Assembly (NCBI RefSeq): GCF_010668395.1
Contig: NZ_WUEY01000019.1
Coordinates: forward strand, 1-64,000
Reading direction: 5' to 3'
Origin: Martinezella lusitana
GTDB lineage: Bacteria; Pseudomonadota; Alphaproteobacteria; Rhizobiales; Rhizobiaceae
Length of the DNA stretch: 64,000 nt
Part shown: piece after piece, positions 61,699 to 64,000 of the stretch
Numbering within the stretch: the first letter of the stretch is position 1
Layout of the letters: each line of letters starts with the position of its first letter
The notes under the pieces: model-generated
Seen by the model: the letters and a program-made list of their open reading frames with translations, nothing else
Database searches by the model: none
What the model was told of the DNA's origin: nothing
Made by a program: the position numbers and the translations under genes

Positions 61699-62201
61699 TT
61701 GTCCCTCTTGGCGGCCTGTCGCCGGTTTGCCGACCTTTGCCCGCCAGAAGATAGAACACGATTCTGTCAGGGCGTCCAGAGATTAACGGTTAACGCCCGG
61801 TTAACGTGTGACAGTCAGGACTCTCTGTTGCAGCGCTCAATACACTGCTTTTTCTGACTTTTCTCGGAGATGCCGCCGCTAACGGCCGACGCAATGACTC
61901 ACACTATTTAACAGCATCGTTCGGCAACCGCCAATCGATAGACCTATATCCGGCTAACTTTGCCATGATTCCATCGGCGAGAATCGCCGCATGGCGCGAG
62001 GTGAGTCGGGGCTTCCTCGCAGAGAAATGCGCGGCCGCGACTGCAGCGTCACAGGCAAGAAGCATGTTCTCGGCAAGGTTCGGCCGGATATCTCCGCCTG
62101 CAAGGCCGCGTCGCGGCAACGGCAAATCCCTGAGGTTGGCAGGGACAATTGCGTCATGCGGGCCTCGGTTCGATCGCACCGTATCTTATGGCTGATCTTC
62201 C
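61699..62201. other. repA upstream region
   Basis: 503 nt holding the repABC promoter area. Besides the TTAACG repeats (61783-61806), a 91-codon minus-strand frame (61904-62179) is open but matches no family I know and lacks a clear ribosome site. I see no traI-like gene or lux box. Confidence 0.5.
61783..61806. promoter_or_regulatory. Candidate RepA autoregulatory operator (TTAACG repeats)
   Basis: Three TTAACG copies at 61783, 61790 and 61801; the last two are part of a CGGTTAACG direct repeat spaced 11 bp, one helical turn, each with a palindromic GTTAAC core. Their position upstream of repA fits repression by RepA (inference). Confidence 0.5.
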
Positions 62202-62843
62202 CTAAGACTGCAGGATGTGTTTGCGCGTCAGCTCCTGCAGCATGGTCACGTCGCGCTTTTCGATCGCATCGACCATCTGCTGATGCTCGCGGCCGGACTG
62301 CTCGACGCGGGCGCGCGTGCGCCATTGCGACACCGGCGCCGACGAGGTGCGCTGCCGGATTTCGGTGATCAGCTCGACGAGCTCCTGATTGCCGGCAAGC
62401 GCCAGCAGATGTCGATGAAAGGCGAGGTTGGCTTCGTAAAGCTCGAGCATGGTGCCATTGAGCACGAGATCGTCGAAGTGCAGGGCAAGTGCGCGTAAAT
62501 GCGCAATATCGGCCTTGCCGGCGTTTGCGACGATGCGGTCGCTGACCGCCACTTCGAGAATGACGCGGATGTCGCTGACTTCCTGGGCGCGGCGTCCGTC
62601 CTGCTCGTGGACATGATAGCCGCGGTTCGGAATATGCTCGACGAGCCGCTTCTGCACCAGCCTGTCGAGCGCCCGCCGCACTTGCGGGCGCGTACAGTTA
62701 TAACGTCGTTCGAGGTCGATCTGCTTCAGCCATGTTCCGGGCGGAAGCCTGCCGGCCAGAATGTCCTGGAGAATGAGCTCGGTCACGTCGGGCGTTTCCC
62801 CCTCGTGTGTCCGCGCTGTCGCTTCAGCTTCCAGCGAGTTCAT
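62202..62843 (-). CDS. GntR family regulator, FCD domain
   Basis: A 213-residue regulator; the ATG at 62843 follows GGGAGAGCTGC. Winged helix at about 18-80 (VTELILQDILAGRLPPGTWLKQIDLERRYNCTRPQVRRALDRLVQKRLVEHIPNRGYHV) and a C-terminal FCD domain with His positions in LAFHRHL, GREHQQM and TRKHIL. It is divergent from the M20 amidohydrolase gene; an 18-bp palindrome lies between them. Confidence 0.9.
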   Translation of the reverse strand: MNSLEAEATARTHEGETPDVTELILQDILAGRLPPGTWLKQIDLERRYNCTRPQVRRALDRLVQKRLVEHIPNRGYHVHEQDGRRAQEVSDIRVILEVAVSDRIVANAGKADIAHLRALALHFDDLVLNGTMLELYEANLAFHRHLLALAGNQELVELITEIRQRTSSAPVSQWRTRARVEQSGREHQQMVDAIEKRDVTMLQELTRKHILQS

Positions 62844-62972
62844 GCAGCTCTCCCAGACCTTCCCAATTTGGCGATGACTATCATAGGTCCGCATTTTTCA
62901 ACAACGACGCTCGTTATCGTTGCCGAAAAAATATTCATGCTCATCTCTTGCGCATCCATTTTAATTGGCACA

Positions 62973-62990
62973 TAAATTGGTACCAATTTA
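62973..62990. promoter_or_regulatory. Perfect 18-bp palindrome, GntR operator
   Basis: TAAATTGGTACCAATTTA (62973-62990) is a perfect palindrome 32 nt upstream of the M20 amidohydrolase ATG, in the divergent region with the FCD GntR gene. The TTGGTACCAA core matches the general TNGTNNACNA-like GntR pattern. Confidence 0.75.
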
Positions 62991-63021
62991 GTATCCATTA
63001 TGCGAGGCAGATAGCAAGCCC

Positions 63022-64000
63022 ATGCAAAATTCCGATGCGGTCTGGGATATCGTCGAGAAAAAACGCGCCGAATTCTTCGCGCTCAGCGACCGGATCTGGG
63101 AGATTCCGGAAACGAATTACCTTGAGTACCGGTCCTCGGAAGAACATGCCCAAATGCTGGAAGACCAGGGCTTTCGGGTCGAGCGCGGCATTGCCGGACT
63201 GCCGACGGCGGTCATGGGCGAGGCCGGCGAGGGCGGTCCGGTCATCGCCATCCTGGGCGAGTTCGATGCGCTGCCGGGGCTGAGCCAGGAGGCCGGCATT
63301 GCCGAAGAGCGGCCGCTCGTCGATGGCGGCAATGGCCACGGCTGCGGCCACAACATGCTGGGCGCCGGCTCGATGCTGGCCGCTGCCGCGGTCAAGGACT
63401 TCCTCGCCGAAAACGGGTTGAAGGGCAGGGTTCGCTATTATGGCTGCCCGGCCGAGGAGGGCGGTTCCTCCAAGGGCTTCATGGTTCGCGCGGGCGTTTT
63501 CGACGATGTCGATATCGCGATTTCCTGGCATCCGGCTGCCTTTGCCGGCGTCAACAACCCCATCTCGCTTGCCTGCAACGAGATCAACTTTCACTTCTCC
63601 GGCCGTGCGTCACATGCGTCCGCGACGCCTCATCTCGGGCGCAGCGCGCTCGATGCGGTCGAGCTGATGAATGTCGGGGTCAACTACATGCGCGAGCACA
63701 TGCCCTCGACGGCGCGCATCCACTACGCCATCACCGATGCCGGCGGTGCAGCGCCCAACGTGGTGCAGGCACGCGCCACGGTGCGCTATCTCGTGCGCGC
63801 CCGCACCCTGCCGGAACTTCTTTTGCTGGTCGCCCGCGTCAAGAAGGTTGCCGAAGGCGCTGCGCTGATGACCGAGACCACCGTTCGCAGCGAGATCATC
63901 AGCGGCGATGCCAATCTTGTCGGCAACACGACCCTCGAGGAATGCATGTTCGCCCAGCTGGAACGGCTCGGGCCTCCCGTATTCGATGATGCGGACCGCG
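63022..64000 (+). CDS. M20 family amidohydrolase, p-aminobenzoyl-glutamate hydrolase AbgB-like (partial)
   Basis: The first 326 codons of an M20D peptidase; the gene continues past the window. Metal-site motifs are GEFDALPGLSQ, GHGCGHNMLGAG and PAEEGGSSKG, followed by a lid domain (INFHFSGRASHASATPHLGRSALDAVELM). The family includes AbgB, which cleaves p-aminobenzoyl-glutamate, and N-acyl or indole-acetyl amino-acid hydrolases. No signal peptide is present. It is probably controlled by the divergent GntR regulator through the palindrome 32 nt upstream. The exact substrate is uncertain. Confidence 0.9.
   Translation, partial: MQNSDAVWDIVEKKRAEFFALSDRIWEIPETNYLEYRSSEEHAQMLEDQGFRVERGIAGLPTAVMGEAGEGGPVIAILGEFDALPGLSQEAGIAEERPLVDGGNGHGCGHNMLGAGSMLAAAAVKDFLAENGLKGRVRYYGCPAEEGGSSKGFMVRAGVFDDVDIAISWHPAAFAGVNNPISLACNEINFHFSGRASHASATPHLGRSALDAVELMNVGVNYMREHMPSTARIHYAITDAGGAAPNVVQARATVRYLVRARTLPELLLLVARVKKVAEGAALMTETTVRSEIISGDANLVGNTTLEECMFAQLERLGPPVFDDADR

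Overview
This 64-kb window is GC-rich alphaproteobacterial DNA, most likely from a Rhizobiaceae secondary replicon (megaplasmid or chromid). The evidence is a complete repA-repB-repC replication and partition operon at 58.0-61.7 kb, with a counter-transcribed RNA gene between repB and repC and three copies of a 16-bp perfect palindrome that look like partition sites. The rest is tightly packed transport and catabolic gene cassettes, each with its own regulator, which is typical of accessory replicons of soil and plant-associated rhizobia. No tRNA, rRNA, CRISPR array, transposase or insertion sequence was seen.

Layout. 0-0.2 kb: 3' end of an ETF-ubiquinone oxidoreductase gene. 0.5-7.5 kb: a MarR regulator divergent from a branched-chain-amino-acid-type ABC importer operon that ends with a metallo-beta-lactamase-fold hydrolase and an isochorismatase-fold protein lacking its expected catalytic residues. 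7.5-22.7 kb: a large, apparently uncharacterised catabolic island with histidinol-phosphate aminotransferase-like, SDR, histidinol dehydrogenase-like, zinc alcohol dehydrogenase, HutC-like GntR regulator, APH-fold phosphotransferase and FMN hydroxyacid dehydrogenase genes, a taurine/nitrate-type ABC importer, an N,N-dimethylformamidase large-subunit-like protein, a TetR regulator, a divergent inositol monophosphatase-fold protein and an NAD(P)-binding oxidoreductase. Two TATAGAC-type palindromes flank its first promoters. 22.8-33.6 kb: a GntR regulator divergent from a proline-racemase-family enzyme, a Dpp-type peptide importer and two proline-specific peptidases, together a likely system for scavenging (hydroxy)proline-containing peptides. 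33.9-40.7 kb (minus strand): a polar amino-acid ABC importer, GntR regulator, BtpA/SgcQ TIM barrel, ureidoglycolate-lyase-like cupin, PfkB sugar kinase and, downstream, an agmatinase-family ureohydrolase.

41-52.6 kb is a stress and efflux region: an RND pump with a 47-residue single-pass protein behind it, a LysR regulator, an MFS exporter, ChaC, DUF427, a Tat-exported epoxide hydrolase and a glutathione transferase. Five intergenic sites here share the same 45-nt architecture: T[GA]T[AC], 11 nt, [GT]ACA, 20 nt, TTTATC. Four precede the RND, MFS, epoxide hydrolase and glutathione transferase genes. The fifth lies upstream of lysR and points at an orphan intrinsic terminator, which predicts a small RNA of about 115 nt. 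I regard this local regulon as the best-supported new system in the window. 52.8-57.8 kb holds a membrane-bound PAS chemoreceptor, a small membrane protein, a HIT protein, a small secreted basic protein and gene-poor DNA carrying two of the three parS-like palindromes. 58-64 kb holds repCBA and a GntR regulator divergent from an AbgB-like M20 amidohydrolase that runs off the window end.

All calls come from reading the sequence and remembered family motifs. No database search or folding program was run.
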